Shown here one piece after another: positions 1-8,185 of a stretch of 57,739 nucleotides of DNA. A program made the position numbers and the translations under genes. The first letter of the stretch is position 1. Every line of letters starts with the position of its first letter. The DNA is taken from positions 1 to 57,739 of the forward strand of contig NZ_WTVK01000036.1 of assembly GCF_012910805.1 (NCBI RefSeq), written 5' to 3'. The notes beneath the pieces are model-generated. The model was not told the origin of the DNA. It ran no database searches and worked only from the letters and a program-made list of their open reading frames with translations. This DNA comes from Aromatoleum evansii (GTDB taxonomy: Bacteria > Pseudomonadota > Gammaproteobacteria > Burkholderiales > Rhodocyclaceae).

Positions 1-358
1 GGGCGGCACCGAGGGGCACCATGTCGGGGCGACTGTTGAGCGTGACGACGCGCATCAGGCGGCTGCTGATGTCCACCGCCACCGGGCGGGTGCGGCGTGG
101 ACGCGCTTGCGGTTCGAGCTGGGTGGTGTGGCAGGCGGCGGGCGGGCGCACGAAGAAGCCGGATTGCGGCCGCGCCTCGATCTGGCCGCGCTCTTCGAGC
201 TGGCGCAGCGCCTGCACCACGGTCGAGATCGACAGCTTCTTCTCGCGCGCCATCGTGCGTACCGAGGGTAGGCGGTCGCCCGGGCGCAGGATGCGCTCGG
301 CGATCATGCCGCTCAGCTCGTCGGCGAGCTGTTCATAGCGCAGCGCGCGCTGCTCCAT
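1..358 (-). CDS. MocR/GntR-family transcriptional regulator, N-terminal part (truncated by window edge)
   Basis: The reading frame starts at the ATG complementary to 356-358 and runs off the left edge, giving 118 residues without a stop. Residues 5-75 form a GntR winged helix-turn-helix: an AxxIaeriLrPGDRLPSVR segment followed by LSISTVVQALRQLEERG and QSGFFVRP. The proline-rich linker and a following DMVPLGAA segment are typical of the junction to an aminotransferase-like domain, so a MocR-type regulator is likely. It is divergent from a DUF2917 gene, a pairing often seen in betaproteobacteria. The effector is unknown because the ligand-binding domain lies outside the window. Confidence 0.85.
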   Translation of the reverse strand, partial: MEQRALRYEQLADELSGMIAERILRPGDRLPSVRTMAREKKLSISTVVQALRQLEERGQIEARPQSGFFVRPPAACHTTQLEPQARPRRTRPVAVDISSRLMRVVTLNSRPDMVPLGAA

Positions 359-420
359 GGGCCGTTCCTTTTCCGAAATGCGTGCGCGGTCATTGTCCGG
401 CCGGCCGCCCGCGCCCGAAA

Positions 421-506
421 GGTACAGTTGGGGTCGAAATCGACCGGTACACTTTGAAGAATCGCAAACTGTATCGATGTCAATTTCGGTTCCGTGTGTC
501 TGTACT
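421..506. promoter_or_regulatory. Candidate MocR operator cluster between the divergent genes
   Basis: Four related heptamers lie in the divergent intergenic region: GGTACAG at 421-427, GGTACAC at 446-452, and the inverted forms CTGTATC at 469-475 and CTGTACT at 500-506. MocR-type regulators commonly bind paired repeats, so this is a plausible site for the adjacent regulator. The assignment is inference from position and repetition only. Confidence 0.4.
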
Positions 507-567
507 GGCGCGGTCGCGATTCCTAGACTGGCATTGCACCTTCAATGGATATCTCGGGAGAGCGATC

Positions 568-894
568 ATGCGCCTGTTGTCGAGCAGTGGAACGATCCAA
601 CTGGACGAATGGAGCCCGCTCGCGCTGCGCGACGCCAGCGGGCTGCGCGTGGAGTGCGCCCGCGGACGGATCTGGGTGACGGTGGAAGGGCAGGCGGGCG
701 ACTTCTTCCTCGACGCCGGCGACGGCATGCGCATCGCCACCAAGGGACTGGTGCTGATCGAAGGCGTGCCGCGTGGCAGCGTGCGCCTGGTCGCCGACGC
801 GCCGTGGCCGATCCGCTGGGCGAGCCGCCTGCTGAGCCGCGTGCATCGTCCGCGTGCGCAGCGTGCCGTTGGCGCTGCAGGAGCGGCGGTCTGA
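568..894 (+). CDS. DUF2917 domain-containing protein
   Basis: This is a 108-residue protein. The segment ALRDASGLRVECARGRIWVT, then GDFFLDAGDGMRI and a GLVLIEGVPRGSVRLV tail are the hallmark of DUF2917, a small beta-rich domain of unknown function common in betaproteobacteria. The ATG at 568 is preceded by a GGGAGAGCG ribosome-binding stretch. The C-terminus is arginine-rich and less conserved. It diverges from the MocR-type regulator at the left edge, which probably controls it. The molecular function is not known. Confidence 0.8.
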   Translation: MRLLSSSGTIQLDEWSPLALRDASGLRVECARGRIWVTVEGQAGDFFLDAGDGMRIATKGLVLIEGVPRGSVRLVADAPWPIRWASRLLSRVHRPRAQRAVGAAGAAV

Positions 895-1002
895 TCGTTG
901 TGGGCGCGGGAGGGCGGCGACCGCGCGGCCGCCCGCATGCGGTACAGTGCTGGGCATCACCAACCTGGCATGGTGCGGGAGACCGCCCCGTGCCCCGTCC
1001 CG

Positions 1003-1461
1003 ATGCCCGACTACCACTGGACCGAGCGGCAGTTCGACGAGATGTCCTGGCACGACTGCCATGTCCATGCGCTGCGCCTCGTCGAGGGTGAATACGGGGC
1101 GGGGGAGCTGGTTCTCGACCTGGACTACATCGTCGAGTGGCTGTGCGATGCGGAAACTTGCCGCTTCCGCATCGTGCCGGCGACGCTGCGCTTTCTGGAG
1201 GTGACCAATCTGCGGCTGTCGCTGGACTACGCGGGTCCGAGCGCGGCGATGGGGCCATTCTCCATCCATGCCATCGAGCGTCGTGACGAGCCGCGGGAGC
1301 GCTACGTGGCGCAGGTGTGGACGATTGCGATCAACTGGCCCAGGGGCGAGATCGAGTTCGAGGCGAAAGGCTTCGAGCAAGGTGCGACCGGAGCGCCGGT
1401 CATGAGTGCGGCCCAGTGCCTGCGCGCGGACGAGCGAGGAAGCCATGTCGAGGCCGGATGA
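1003..1461 (+). CDS. Hypothetical protein, unrecognised family
   Basis: A 152-residue protein from the ATG at 1003; an in-frame ATG at 970 is possible, but neither start has a strong ribosome-binding site. It is soluble-looking, acidic and rich in beta-strand propensity. A striking N-terminal part has SWHDCHVHALRL followed by GELVLDLDYIVEW, and a later NLRLSLDY. No signal peptide or membrane segment is visible. The last 17 bases overlap the start of the ankyrin gene, so the two are translationally coupled. I do not recognise the family and assign no function. Confidence 0.6.
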   Translation: MPDYHWTERQFDEMSWHDCHVHALRLVEGEYGAGELVLDLDYIVEWLCDAETCRFRIVPATLRFLEVTNLRLSLDYAGPSAAMGPFSIHAIERRDEPRERYVAQVWTIAINWPRGEIEFEAKGFEQGATGAPVMSAAQCLRADERGSHVEAG

Positions 1462-2032
1462 GGAGCGCTGCGCCGAATACCGGCAGTTCGCGAGGATCGA
1501 TGCGGCCTTCCGCAGCGGCGATCTCGCCGCGCTGCGGGTCGCGGTCGATGACCCTGCGCTGGTGCCGAACGGGCCGATGCCGATCACCGTAGGGTCTTGC
1601 CTCGAATATGCGATCTACCACAGCCCGCTCGCCTTCATCCGCACGCTGCTGGAGATCGGCGCCGACCCGAATGCGCCGGACGATGGCGGTTTTCCATCGC
1701 TGATCGCGGCGCTGTCGTGCACCAATCCGCATCCGGGGGCGCCGGGCCGCAAGGACGTCGTGGAGATCCTCGAGCTGTTGCTCGCCTTCGAGGCGGACCC
1801 TGACCAGCGCGGCATCAACGACTACACCGCCCTGCACATGGCGGTGGGTGAGCGCAATCTGCCTGCGCTGGCGTGCCTGCTCGCGGCGGGGGCGGACCCG
1901 ACGCTGCGCACGCGCATCGACGACTACGAGACGCCGCGCGAGATGGCCGAGCGTGCGGGGCTCGTACAATTTGCCGAACTCCTCGCTGAGCACGAACGGC
2001 GGCGCCGGACCCCGAACCGTTCGCACGACTGA
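1445..2032 (+). CDS. Ankyrin repeat protein
   Basis: A 195-residue protein starting at ATG 1445 after a GAGGAAG ribosome-binding site inside the previous gene. Ankyrin-type helices are visible: FIRTLLEIGADPNAPDDGG, ILELLLAFEADPDQRGINDYTALHMAVG and LACLLAAGADPTLRTRIDDYETP, so about three to four repeats span residues 55-180. No signal peptide or membrane helix is present, which suggests a cytoplasmic protein-binding role. The overlapping upstream partner of unknown family may be its binding partner; this is inference from gene coupling. Confidence 0.8.
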   Translation: MSRPDEERCAEYRQFARIDAAFRSGDLAALRVAVDDPALVPNGPMPITVGSCLEYAIYHSPLAFIRTLLEIGADPNAPDDGGFPSLIAALSCTNPHPGAPGRKDVVEILELLLAFEADPDQRGINDYTALHMAVGERNLPALACLLAAGADPTLRTRIDDYETPREMAERAGLVQFAELLAEHERRRRTPNRSHD

Positions 2033-2043
2033 CCGGACCCCGC

Positions 2044-2952
2044 ATGGACCGCTACACCGAAATCCGCAGCTTCGTCCTCGTCGCCGAGAAAGGCAGCTTC
2101 GCCGCCGCCGCGCTGGTCGAGGGCGTGACGCCCGTCGTCATGGGGCGCCGCCTCGACGGCCTGGAGAAGCGCCTGGGCGTGCGCCTGATGCACCGCTCGA
2201 CGCGCGGCCTCACGCTCACCGACCTGGGCGAGCAGTTCCTCGAACAGTGCCGCCACCTGATCCACGAATTCGACGAGGCCGAGACCAGCGTCAGCGCCGG
2301 CCGCGATACGGTGCGCGGCCACCTCGTCGTCTCCGCCCCCGCGGCCTTCGGCCGCCGCCATGTCGCCGCGCACGCGCCGGCCTTCAAGGCGCGCTACCCG
2401 GAGCTGAAACTGTCGTTCAACCTCACCGACAGCGTCGTCGACCTGGTGCGCGAGGGCTACGACATGGGCATCCGCATCGGCGAGGTCACCGATCCGAACT
2501 ATGTCGCCGTCCGCCTCTTCCCCAACCGCCGCGTCGTCTGCGGTACGCCGGGCTACTTTGCGCGCCACGGCGAGCCGCGCGTGCTGGAGGATCTCACCCG
2601 CCACAACTGCCTCGCCTTCAACCTGCAGGGCGGGCAGCAGCGCGGCTGGAGCTTCGTGCGCGACGGCAAGCTCGTCGCGGTGCGCGTCGATGGCGACCTC
2701 GACTGCAACGACGGCGAGCTGCTCTACAGCTGGGTGAAGCAGGGGCTGGGGATCGGCTGGCGCTCGACCTGGGAGATCCAGGCCGAGCTCAAGCGCGGCG
2801 AGCTGGTGACCGTGCTCGACGAATTCGCCGCGCCGACCTACGACATCCAGGCCGTGTATCCGCAGCAGCGCTACCTGCCGGCCAAGGTGCGGCACTTCAT
2901 CGAATACCTGAAGGGCATCTACAACACGCCCGGCTATTGGGAGCGTGGCTAG
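2044..2952 (+). CDS. LysR-family transcriptional regulator
   Basis: A 302-residue LysR-type regulator of normal length. The N-terminal winged helix (residues 1-60) reads IRSFVLVAEKGSFAAAALVEG followed by RRLDGLEKRLGVRLMHRSTRGLTLTDLGE. The rest is a periplasmic-binding-fold effector domain with a typical YDMGIRIGEVTDPNYVAVRLF stretch. It follows the ankyrin gene by only 11 bases but is probably a separate unit. No divergent target gene is adjacent, which is unusual for LysR regulators, so its regulon cannot be inferred here. Confidence 0.92.
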   Translation: MDRYTEIRSFVLVAEKGSFAAAALVEGVTPVVMGRRLDGLEKRLGVRLMHRSTRGLTLTDLGEQFLEQCRHLIHEFDEAETSVSAGRDTVRGHLVVSAPAAFGRRHVAAHAPAFKARYPELKLSFNLTDSVVDLVREGYDMGIRIGEVTDPNYVAVRLFPNRRVVCGTPGYFARHGEPRVLEDLTRHNCLAFNLQGGQQRGWSFVRDGKLVAVRVDGDLDCNDGELLYSWVKQGLGIGWRSTWEIQAELKRGELVTVLDEFAAPTYDIQAVYPQQRYLPAKVRHFIEYLKGIYNTPGYWERG

Positions 2953-3050
2953 TCACGGCGTCTCGGTGCGGTGTAATGTCCCGTCCGTGCGGGCGCCGCT
3001 GGTACGCCGAACTGGCGGGCGGGAGTGCGGTCGACTCCTTCGGGCACCAT

Positions 3051-3071
3051 CGCGGATCATGTGATCCCGCG
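3051..3071. promoter_or_regulatory. Near-perfect palindrome upstream of the AraC gene
   Basis: GGATCA-TG-TGATCC at 3054-3067 is a perfect 6-2-6 palindrome, extended by CGC and CGCG on its flanks with one bulged base. It sits in the 265-bp space between the lysR-type and araC-type genes. It may be an operator or a hairpin after the LysR gene; no T-tract follows it, so termination is not supported. Confidence 0.3.
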
Positions 3072-3217
3072 CACGTGCCTAGCGCGACCGGCACGAGTGC
3101 AGGTTCTGTATTGCCATTACGACAAAGAGGGCGTTGGTGCGCGTTTTGCCGCGGACACGACGAGCTCGGACACGGCGCCCTCCGCGGCGCCCTTTCCCCG
3201 CAGGACGAGGTAGCAGG

Positions 3218-4087
3218 ATGTCACGTGCCATCAAGATCTTCCAGGGCCGGTTCGGCCGTGTCGCGCTGCTCGAGATGGACAAGCCGCTGGTGCCGCATGC
3301 CCATCACCATTGCCATGCGCTGATCAAGATCAGCGGGCCCGACACCTTCTTTTCGGTGCGGGGCGAATTGCAGCCGCTGACGGCGGAAACGGTGGTGCTG
3401 GTCAACGCCTGGGAGCCGCATGCCTATGCCTGTCACCGGCCGGAAGTCGGCAATACGGTGCTGCTCGGCCTGTACATCGAACCGAGTTGGCTGGCCGAAA
3501 TCCAGCGACAGCTGACGGTCAGTGCGCACCCGCATTTCTTTCCGCATCCGTGCGTGGCCGTTTCGCCCCAAGCGCGCAAGCTCGCCGATGAGCTCGCCGG
3601 CGAGATGCTCGTGTCCGAAAGCATTCCTGTGGCGCGCCTCGAGTCGCAGCTGTTCGAACTGATGATCAGCGTTATCGACCGGAATTCCGAGTGGCGCAAT
3701 TTCGGCGAGTTGCTGCGCGCGACGCGCGGACAGGCGATCGACCCGCGGATACGGCGGGCGATAGCCCTGATGCGCGACAACATCGGGATCACGCTCGACA
3801 TGGACCAGCTCGCGGCACAGTGCGGTCTGTCGCGCGCGCACTTCTTCGCGCTGTTCCGCCGCAGCACCAACCTCACTCCGAACGTGTACGCGAACGTGCT
3901 GCGCATGGAGGCGGCCATCCGTAACCTGACGTCCAGCAGCGCCTCGCTCGCCGACATCTCGCTCGATATCGGTTTCTCGGCGCAGGCGCATTTCACGCGC
4001 TTCTTCCGTGAGCACCTGGGCACCACGCCGAGCGAATACCGCCGGGTCGTGGACGTCATCGATCCGGTCGTCGAAAACCACGTGTGA
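3218..4087 (+). CDS. AraC/XylS-family transcriptional regulator
   Basis: A 289-residue regulator from the ATG at 3218 (TAGCAGG just upstream). The N-terminal half is a cupin-like sensor with an HAHHHCHALIKISG segment. The C-terminal 100 residues contain two helix-turn-helix motifs: MDQLAAQCGLSRAHFFALFRR and LADISLDIGFSAQAHFTRFFRE, followed by the family's TTPSEYRR ending. It lies directly upstream of and codirectional with the molybdenum-hydroxylase operon. A pair of 20-bp-spaced direct repeats between them looks like its binding site. It is therefore probably the activator of that operon, responding to an aromatic acid or its CoA ester (inference). Confidence 0.9.
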   Translation: MSRAIKIFQGRFGRVALLEMDKPLVPHAHHHCHALIKISGPDTFFSVRGELQPLTAETVVLVNAWEPHAYACHRPEVGNTVLLGLYIEPSWLAEIQRQLTVSAHPHFFPHPCVAVSPQARKLADELAGEMLVSESIPVARLESQLFELMISVIDRNSEWRNFGELLRATRGQAIDPRIRRAIALMRDNIGITLDMDQLAAQCGLSRAHFFALFRRSTNLTPNVYANVLRMEAAIRNLTSSSASLADISLDIGFSAQAHFTRFFREHLGTTPSEYRRVVDVIDPVVENHV

Positions 4088-4132
4088 CGGCAGGCGCGGC
4101 GCCGGGCGTTCACTGCTCCGGCAATCAAAATC

Positions 4133-4194
4133 AGACTCCACGGTAAATCCTGAGACTGCGCGGTAAGGGTCGCCGCGCGCTCCTCCCCTATTGT
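4133..4194 (+). promoter_or_regulatory. Candidate AraC-type binding site and promoter for the molybdenum-hydroxylase operon
   Basis: Two 14-bp direct repeats, AGACTCCACGGTAA at 4133-4146 and AGACTGCGCGGTAA at 4153-4166, differ at only two positions and are offset by exactly 20 bp, about two helical turns, as in AraC/XylS sites. A TATTGT at 4189-4194 can serve as the -10. The second repeat would then abut a poor -35, the class II activator arrangement. The transcription start is not shown by sequence alone. Confidence 0.6.
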
Positions 4195-4265
4195 TCGGCC
4201 ACGTCCCGGCACTGCCCGGGAAAACGGCAAAGCGCCCGCCGAGGCGCGGGACACGGAGGAGAGAC

Positions 4266-4346
4266 ATGGACAGGCAGACCTGCTGTTTGCGGCGCGTGCG
4301 TGTGCGCCGGAGTTGTGCGAGCCGCTGCGCGGGGTGCGCGCGATGA
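4266..4346 (+). CDS. Short Cys/Arg-rich leader ORF coupled to the hydroxylase large subunit
   Basis: A 26-codon ORF starts at ATG 4266 behind the best ribosome-binding site in the region, GGAGGAGA at 4255-4262. Its TGA at 4344-4346 overlaps the ATG of the large subunit at 4343 in an ATGA arrangement. The peptide has five cysteines (residues 6, 7, 17, 21, 24) and eight arginines. The large subunit itself has no good ribosome-binding site, so translation probably depends on this leader. It could be a regulatory peptide or only a translational coupling device; no family is recognised. Confidence 0.5.
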   Translation: MDRQTCCLRRVRVRRSCASRCAGCAR

Positions 4347-7345
4347 AGCGCGAAGATCCGGTCGTGGCGATGGCGCAGGACGCGCCGTTCGTCGGGCGTC
4401 CGCTCGAACGCGTCGAGGATGCGGCGCTGCTGACGGGGCGCGGGCGCTACGGTGACGATCTCGGCATCAAGCCGGGGACCTTGCATGCCGCGGTGCTGCG
4501 CTCGCCGCATGGGCACGCGATCCTGAAAGGCATCGACACGACGGCCGCCGAGGCGGCGCGCGGCGTGCGCGCGGTGCTCATCGGCGAGGACGTGCGCCGC
4601 TGGTCGCAGCCCTTCGTCGTTGGCGTCAAGGAGCCGATGGAACACTGGTCGCTCGCGGTCGATCGCGTGCGATACGTCGGCGAGCCGGTCGCGGTGGTCG
4701 TCGCTGAAGATCGCTACCTCGCCGAGGATGCGGTCGACCTGATCCGTGTCGAGTACGAGCCGCTGCCTGCTGTCGTCGGGATCGAGACGGCGATCGCCGC
4801 CGATGCGCCGGTGTTGCATCCCGCGGTGGGCACGAACATCGTCAGCGACCGCAGCTTCCGCTACGGCGACCCGGAGGCCGCCTTCGCGGATGCACCGCAT
4901 CGCGTGTCGCTGACCGTGCATTACCCGCGCAACTCCTGCACGCCGCTGGAGGGGGGCGTGGTCATCGCCGAGCACCTGCCGGGCGACGAGGGCTATGAGG
5001 TCACGTCGAACTTCATGGGACCGTTCTCGCTGCACGCGGTGATCGCGCTCGCGCTCAAGGTGCCGGGCGCAAGGCTGCGCCACAAGGTGCCGCGCGACTC
5101 GGGCGGCAGCTTCGGCGTGAAGCAGAGCGTGTTCCCGTACGTCGTGCTGATGTGTCTCGCCTCGCGCAAGGCCGGCGCGCCGGTGAAGTGGGTCGAGGAC
5201 CGCCTCGAGCATCTCGCGGGGGCGACGTCGGCGACCGGGCGGCTGGCGACGATCGAGGCAGCGGTCGAGTCCGACGGACGCATCACGGCGCTTTCCTTCG
5301 ACCAGTTCGATGATGTCGGCGGCTACCTCCGCGCGCCCGAGCCCGCGACCTTCTACCGCATGCACGGCTGCCTGACCGGCGCCTATGCGGTGCGCAACCT
5401 GCGGGTGCGCAACCGCGTGGTGCTGACGAACAAGACGCCCGCGGGCCTCGTGCGCGGCTTCGGCGGTCCGCAGGTGTATTTCGCGCTGGAGCGGCTGGTG
5501 CAGCGCATCTCGGTGGTGCTCGGGCTCGATCCGCTGGATGTCTATCGCCGGAATTTCGTGCCGCCGCAGGCGTTTCCGTACCGGGCGGCGGCCGGTGCGC
5601 TGCTCGATTCCGGCGACTATCCGGCGGCGCTCGCGCTGGCGGTGCGGGAAGGCGGCTTCGCCGAGCTGCAGCAGCGACGCGACGCGGCGCGGGCCGAGGG
5701 GCGGCTCTACGGCATCGGCTTCGCGGCGATCGTCGAGCCCTCGATCTCGAACATGGGCTACATCACGACGGTGCTCACCGCGGAGCAGCGTGCGAAGGCG
5801 GGGCCGAAGAACGGCGCGATCGCGAGCGCGACGGTGAGCATCGACCTGCTCGGCAGCGTCAGCGTCGTCGTCGCCTCCGCCCCGGCGGGGCAGGGTCACA
5901 TGACGGTGTGCGCGCAGGTCGTCGCCGACGCCTTCGGCCTGCGCCCCGAACAGATCGTCACCAACGTCGATTTCGATACGCAGAAGGATGCGTGGTCGGT
6001 CGCGGCCGGCAACTACTCCAGCCGCTTCGCCGGCGCGGTCGCGGGGACCGTCCATCTGGCGGCGGTGAAGCTGCGTGACAAGCTCGCGCGGATTGCGGCG
6101 CACCAGTTCGGCCTCGCCGCAGACGAGATCGCGTTTGCGGGAGGCAAGGTCTTCCCGCGCAGTGCGCCCGAGCGTGCGATTCCCTTCGCACGTGCAGCGA
6201 GCAGCGCACACTGGGCGCCCGCGCTGCTGCCGGAAGGCGAGACGCTGGGCCTGCGCGAGACCGTGTTCTGGAGCCCGGAGCCGCTCGCCGCGCCCGACGC
6301 CGAGGACCATGTCAACACCTCCGCGGCCTACGGCTTCGCCTTCGACATCTGCGCCGTGGAAGTCGATCGGGCCACGGGACGGGTGCGCATCGACCGTTAC
6401 GTCACCGCGCACGACGCCGGCAAGATCCTCAATCCGGCGCTCGCCGACGGCCAGATCCGCGGTGCGTTTGCGCAGGGGCTGGGTGCGGCGCTGATGGAGG
6501 AGTTCCGCTACGCCGACGATGGCGGCTTCCTGTCGGGCACCTTCGCGGATTACCTGGTGCCGACGACCTGCGAGGTGCCCGACCCGGTGATCCTGCACAT
6601 GGAGACGCCGTCGCCCTTCACGCCGCTGGGTGCGAAGGGGCTCGGCGAAGGCAACAACATGAGCACGCCGGCCTGCGTCGCCAACGCGGTCGCCGATGCG
6701 CTTTCGACGCTGGGCGACATTTCCGACCTGCGCTTGCCGCTGACGCCGGCGAAGGTCATGGCGCTGATCGGTTTCGACGATCCGGCGCCCTCGAAGCCGC
6801 GCGAGCGGGCGCCCGAGCCCGCGGCGGCCGCGGGCGGCGGACGCGCGCTGACCGCGACCGGAACGACGGAGATCGGCGCGTCGCCCGAGGCGGTGTTCCG
6901 CGTGCTGCTCGACCCGGCGGCGCTGACGAAGGTGATCCCGGGCTGTCATGCGCTGCAGCCGATCGGCGAGAACCGCTACCGCGCCGATGTGACGGTCGGT
7001 GTCGGTCTCGTGAAGGCGCGCTACGAGGCGGAGATCTCGCTTTCCGAACTGGATCCGCCACGCTCGCTGCGCCTGACGGGCGCGGGCCTGTCTGCGCTGG
7101 GCAGCGCGCGCGGCAGTGGTCGCGTCACGCTCGAAGCGATCCCGAACGGCACGCGCCTTTCCTACGACTACCGCGCGGAGGTGAGCGGCAAGGTCGCCGC
7201 GGTCGGCAGCCGCATGCTGGAAGGCGCGGCGCGCGTCGTGCTGGGCCAGCTCTTCGAACAACTCGGACGGCAGGCGGGCGGGGCGGCCCCGAAGCCCGTT
7301 TCGTGGTGGGACCGCCTGTTGAGACTCCTGGGGGTGAACAAATGA
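4343..7345 (+). CDS. Xanthine-dehydrogenase/CO-dehydrogenase-family molybdenum hydroxylase large subunit fused to a C-terminal CoxG domain
   Basis: A 1000-residue protein. Residues about 20-810 are a molybdopterin-binding hydroxylase subunit: the N-terminal FVGRPLERVEDAALLTGRGRY, the GGSFGVKQ segment, VRGFGGPQVYFALER, and the catalytic Glu769 in GAKGLGEGNN. Residues about 835-985 form a CoxG-type SRPBCC domain (ASPEAVFRVLLDPAALTKVIPGC). CoxG is normally separate and helps recruit or assemble CO dehydrogenase at the membrane; fusion to the catalytic subunit is uncommon. The CO-dehydrogenase AYRCSFR active-site loop is not seen, so CO is not the expected substrate. The next gene begins by ATGA overlap. 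The substrate is probably an aromatic acid or aryl-CoA, judging from the operon. Confidence 0.88.
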   Translation: MKREDPVVAMAQDAPFVGRPLERVEDAALLTGRGRYGDDLGIKPGTLHAAVLRSPHGHAILKGIDTTAAEAARGVRAVLIGEDVRRWSQPFVVGVKEPMEHWSLAVDRVRYVGEPVAVVVAEDRYLAEDAVDLIRVEYEPLPAVVGIETAIAADAPVLHPAVGTNIVSDRSFRYGDPEAAFADAPHRVSLTVHYPRNSCTPLEGGVVIAEHLPGDEGYEVTSNFMGPFSLHAVIALALKVPGARLRHKVPRDSGGSFGVKQSVFPYVVLMCLASRKAGAPVKWVEDRLEHLAGATSATGRLATIEAAVESDGRITALSFDQFDDVGGYLRAPEPATFYRMHGCLTGAYAVRNLRVRNRVVLTNKTPAGLVRGFGGPQVYFALERLVQRISVVLGLDPLDVYRRNFVPPQAFPYRAAAGALLDSGDYPAALALAVREGGFAELQQRRDAARAEGRLYGIGFAAIVEPSISNMGYITTVLTAEQRAKAGPKNGAIASATVSIDLLGSVSVVVASAPAGQGHMTVCAQVVADAFGLRPEQIVTNVDFDTQKDAWSVAAGNYSSRFAGAVAGTVHLAAVKLRDKLARIAAHQFGLAADEIAFAGGKVFPRSAPERAIPFARAASSAHWAPALLPEGETLGLRETVFWSPEPLAAPDAEDHVNTSAAYGFAFDICAVEVDRATGRVRIDRYVTAHDAGKILNPALADGQIRGAFAQGLGAALMEEFRYADDGGFLSGTFADYLVPTTCEVPDPVILHMETPSPFTPLGAKGLGEGNNMSTPACVANAVADALSTLGDISDLRLPLTPAKVMALIGFDDPAPSKPRERAPEPAAAAGGGRALTATGTTEIGASPEAVFRVLLDPAALTKVIPGCHALQPIGENRYRADVTVGVGLVKARYEAEISLSELDPPRSLRLTGAGLSALGSARGSGRVTLEAIPNGTRLSYDYRAEVSGKVAAVGSRMLEGAARVVLGQLFEQLGRQAGGAAPKPVSWWDRLLRLLGVNK

Positions 7346-8184
7346 AACCCGCTTCCTTCGAATACATCCGCATCGACTCCGCCGCGGAAGCCTGCGCACA
7401 GCTCGCCGAGCATGGCGAAGATGCACGCATCCTCGCAGGCGGGCAGTCGCTGGTGACGGTGCTCAACATGCGCCTCGCGCAACCGCAGCGGCTGCTCGAC
7501 ATCTCGCGCGCCAAGGCGCTCGACTACGTGCGCATCGACGGCGGCAAGCTGGTGATCGGCGCGTCGGCCACGCAGGCGAGCGTCGAGTGGCGTCCGGGGC
7601 TCGCCAAAGAGGTGCCGCTGCTCGCGCTCGCGTTCCCGAACATCTCGCACTTCCAGATCCGCAACCGCGGCACGGTGTGCGGTTCGGTCGCGCACGCCGA
7701 TCCGAGCGCCGAGCTGCCGTTGTGCCTCGCGCTGCTCGATGGCGAGGTCGTGCTGCGTTCGCGGCGTGGGGCGCGGGTGCTGAAGGCCGGAGCGTTCTTC
7801 CAGGGAATGCTGATGACCGCACGCCAGCCGGACGAGCTCGTCGAGGAGGTGCGCTATCCGCTCGCGAGCCCCGGCACCGGCCACGCCTTCGAGGAGTTCT
7901 CCTCGCGGCACGGCGACTTTGCGATCGTCGCGTGCGCCGCGGCGGTGAATGGCGACGGGATCCGCTTCGCAGTCGGCGGCGTCGCCGACCGGCCGCGCGT
8001 GGTCACGCTGCCGCGATTGGCGGGCAACGCGCTCGACGACGCCCTCAACGACTTCGCGTGGGAGCTGGAAGCGCGCGACGACCCGCATGCGAGCGCCGCC
8101 TACCGCCGCCACCTCGTACGCCAGATCGGCCGCCGCGTGATCGAGCAGGCCGGCCGCGCCATTCCCTCTGCAGGAGGACATTGA
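7342..8184 (+). CDS. FAD-binding subunit of the molybdenum hydroxylase (CoxM/CutM type)
   Basis: A 280-residue protein whose ATG overlaps the large-subunit stop. It has the two FAD-binding motifs of the family: ILAGGQSLVTVLNMRL near residue 31 and the IRNRGTVCGSVAHADPSAELP segment near residue 105 (usually TIGGNIAHADPAAD). A C-terminal CO-dehydrogenase flavoprotein domain follows. It carries electrons from the 2Fe-2S subunit to the acceptor. The extra 4Fe-4S insertion of 4-hydroxybenzoyl-CoA reductase is not visible: length is normal and there is no cysteine cluster. The complex is therefore of the ordinary LMS type. Confidence 0.9.
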   Translation: MKPASFEYIRIDSAAEACAQLAEHGEDARILAGGQSLVTVLNMRLAQPQRLLDISRAKALDYVRIDGGKLVIGASATQASVEWRPGLAKEVPLLALAFPNISHFQIRNRGTVCGSVAHADPSAELPLCLALLDGEVVLRSRRGARVLKAGAFFQGMLMTARQPDELVEEVRYPLASPGTGHAFEEFSSRHGDFAIVACAAAVNGDGIRFAVGGVADRPRVVTLPRLAGNALDDALNDFAWELEARDDPHASAAYRRHLVRQIGRRVIEQAGRAIPSAGGH

Positions 8185-8185
8185 G

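Noticed and set aside
3221-7426. Very long open frame (1401 codons) on the minus strand opposite the AraC and hydroxylase genes
   Set aside because: It is an antisense shadow of GC-rich codon bias: its composition is Arg/His/Ala-rich, it has no domain features, and the plus-strand genes have full protein motifs.
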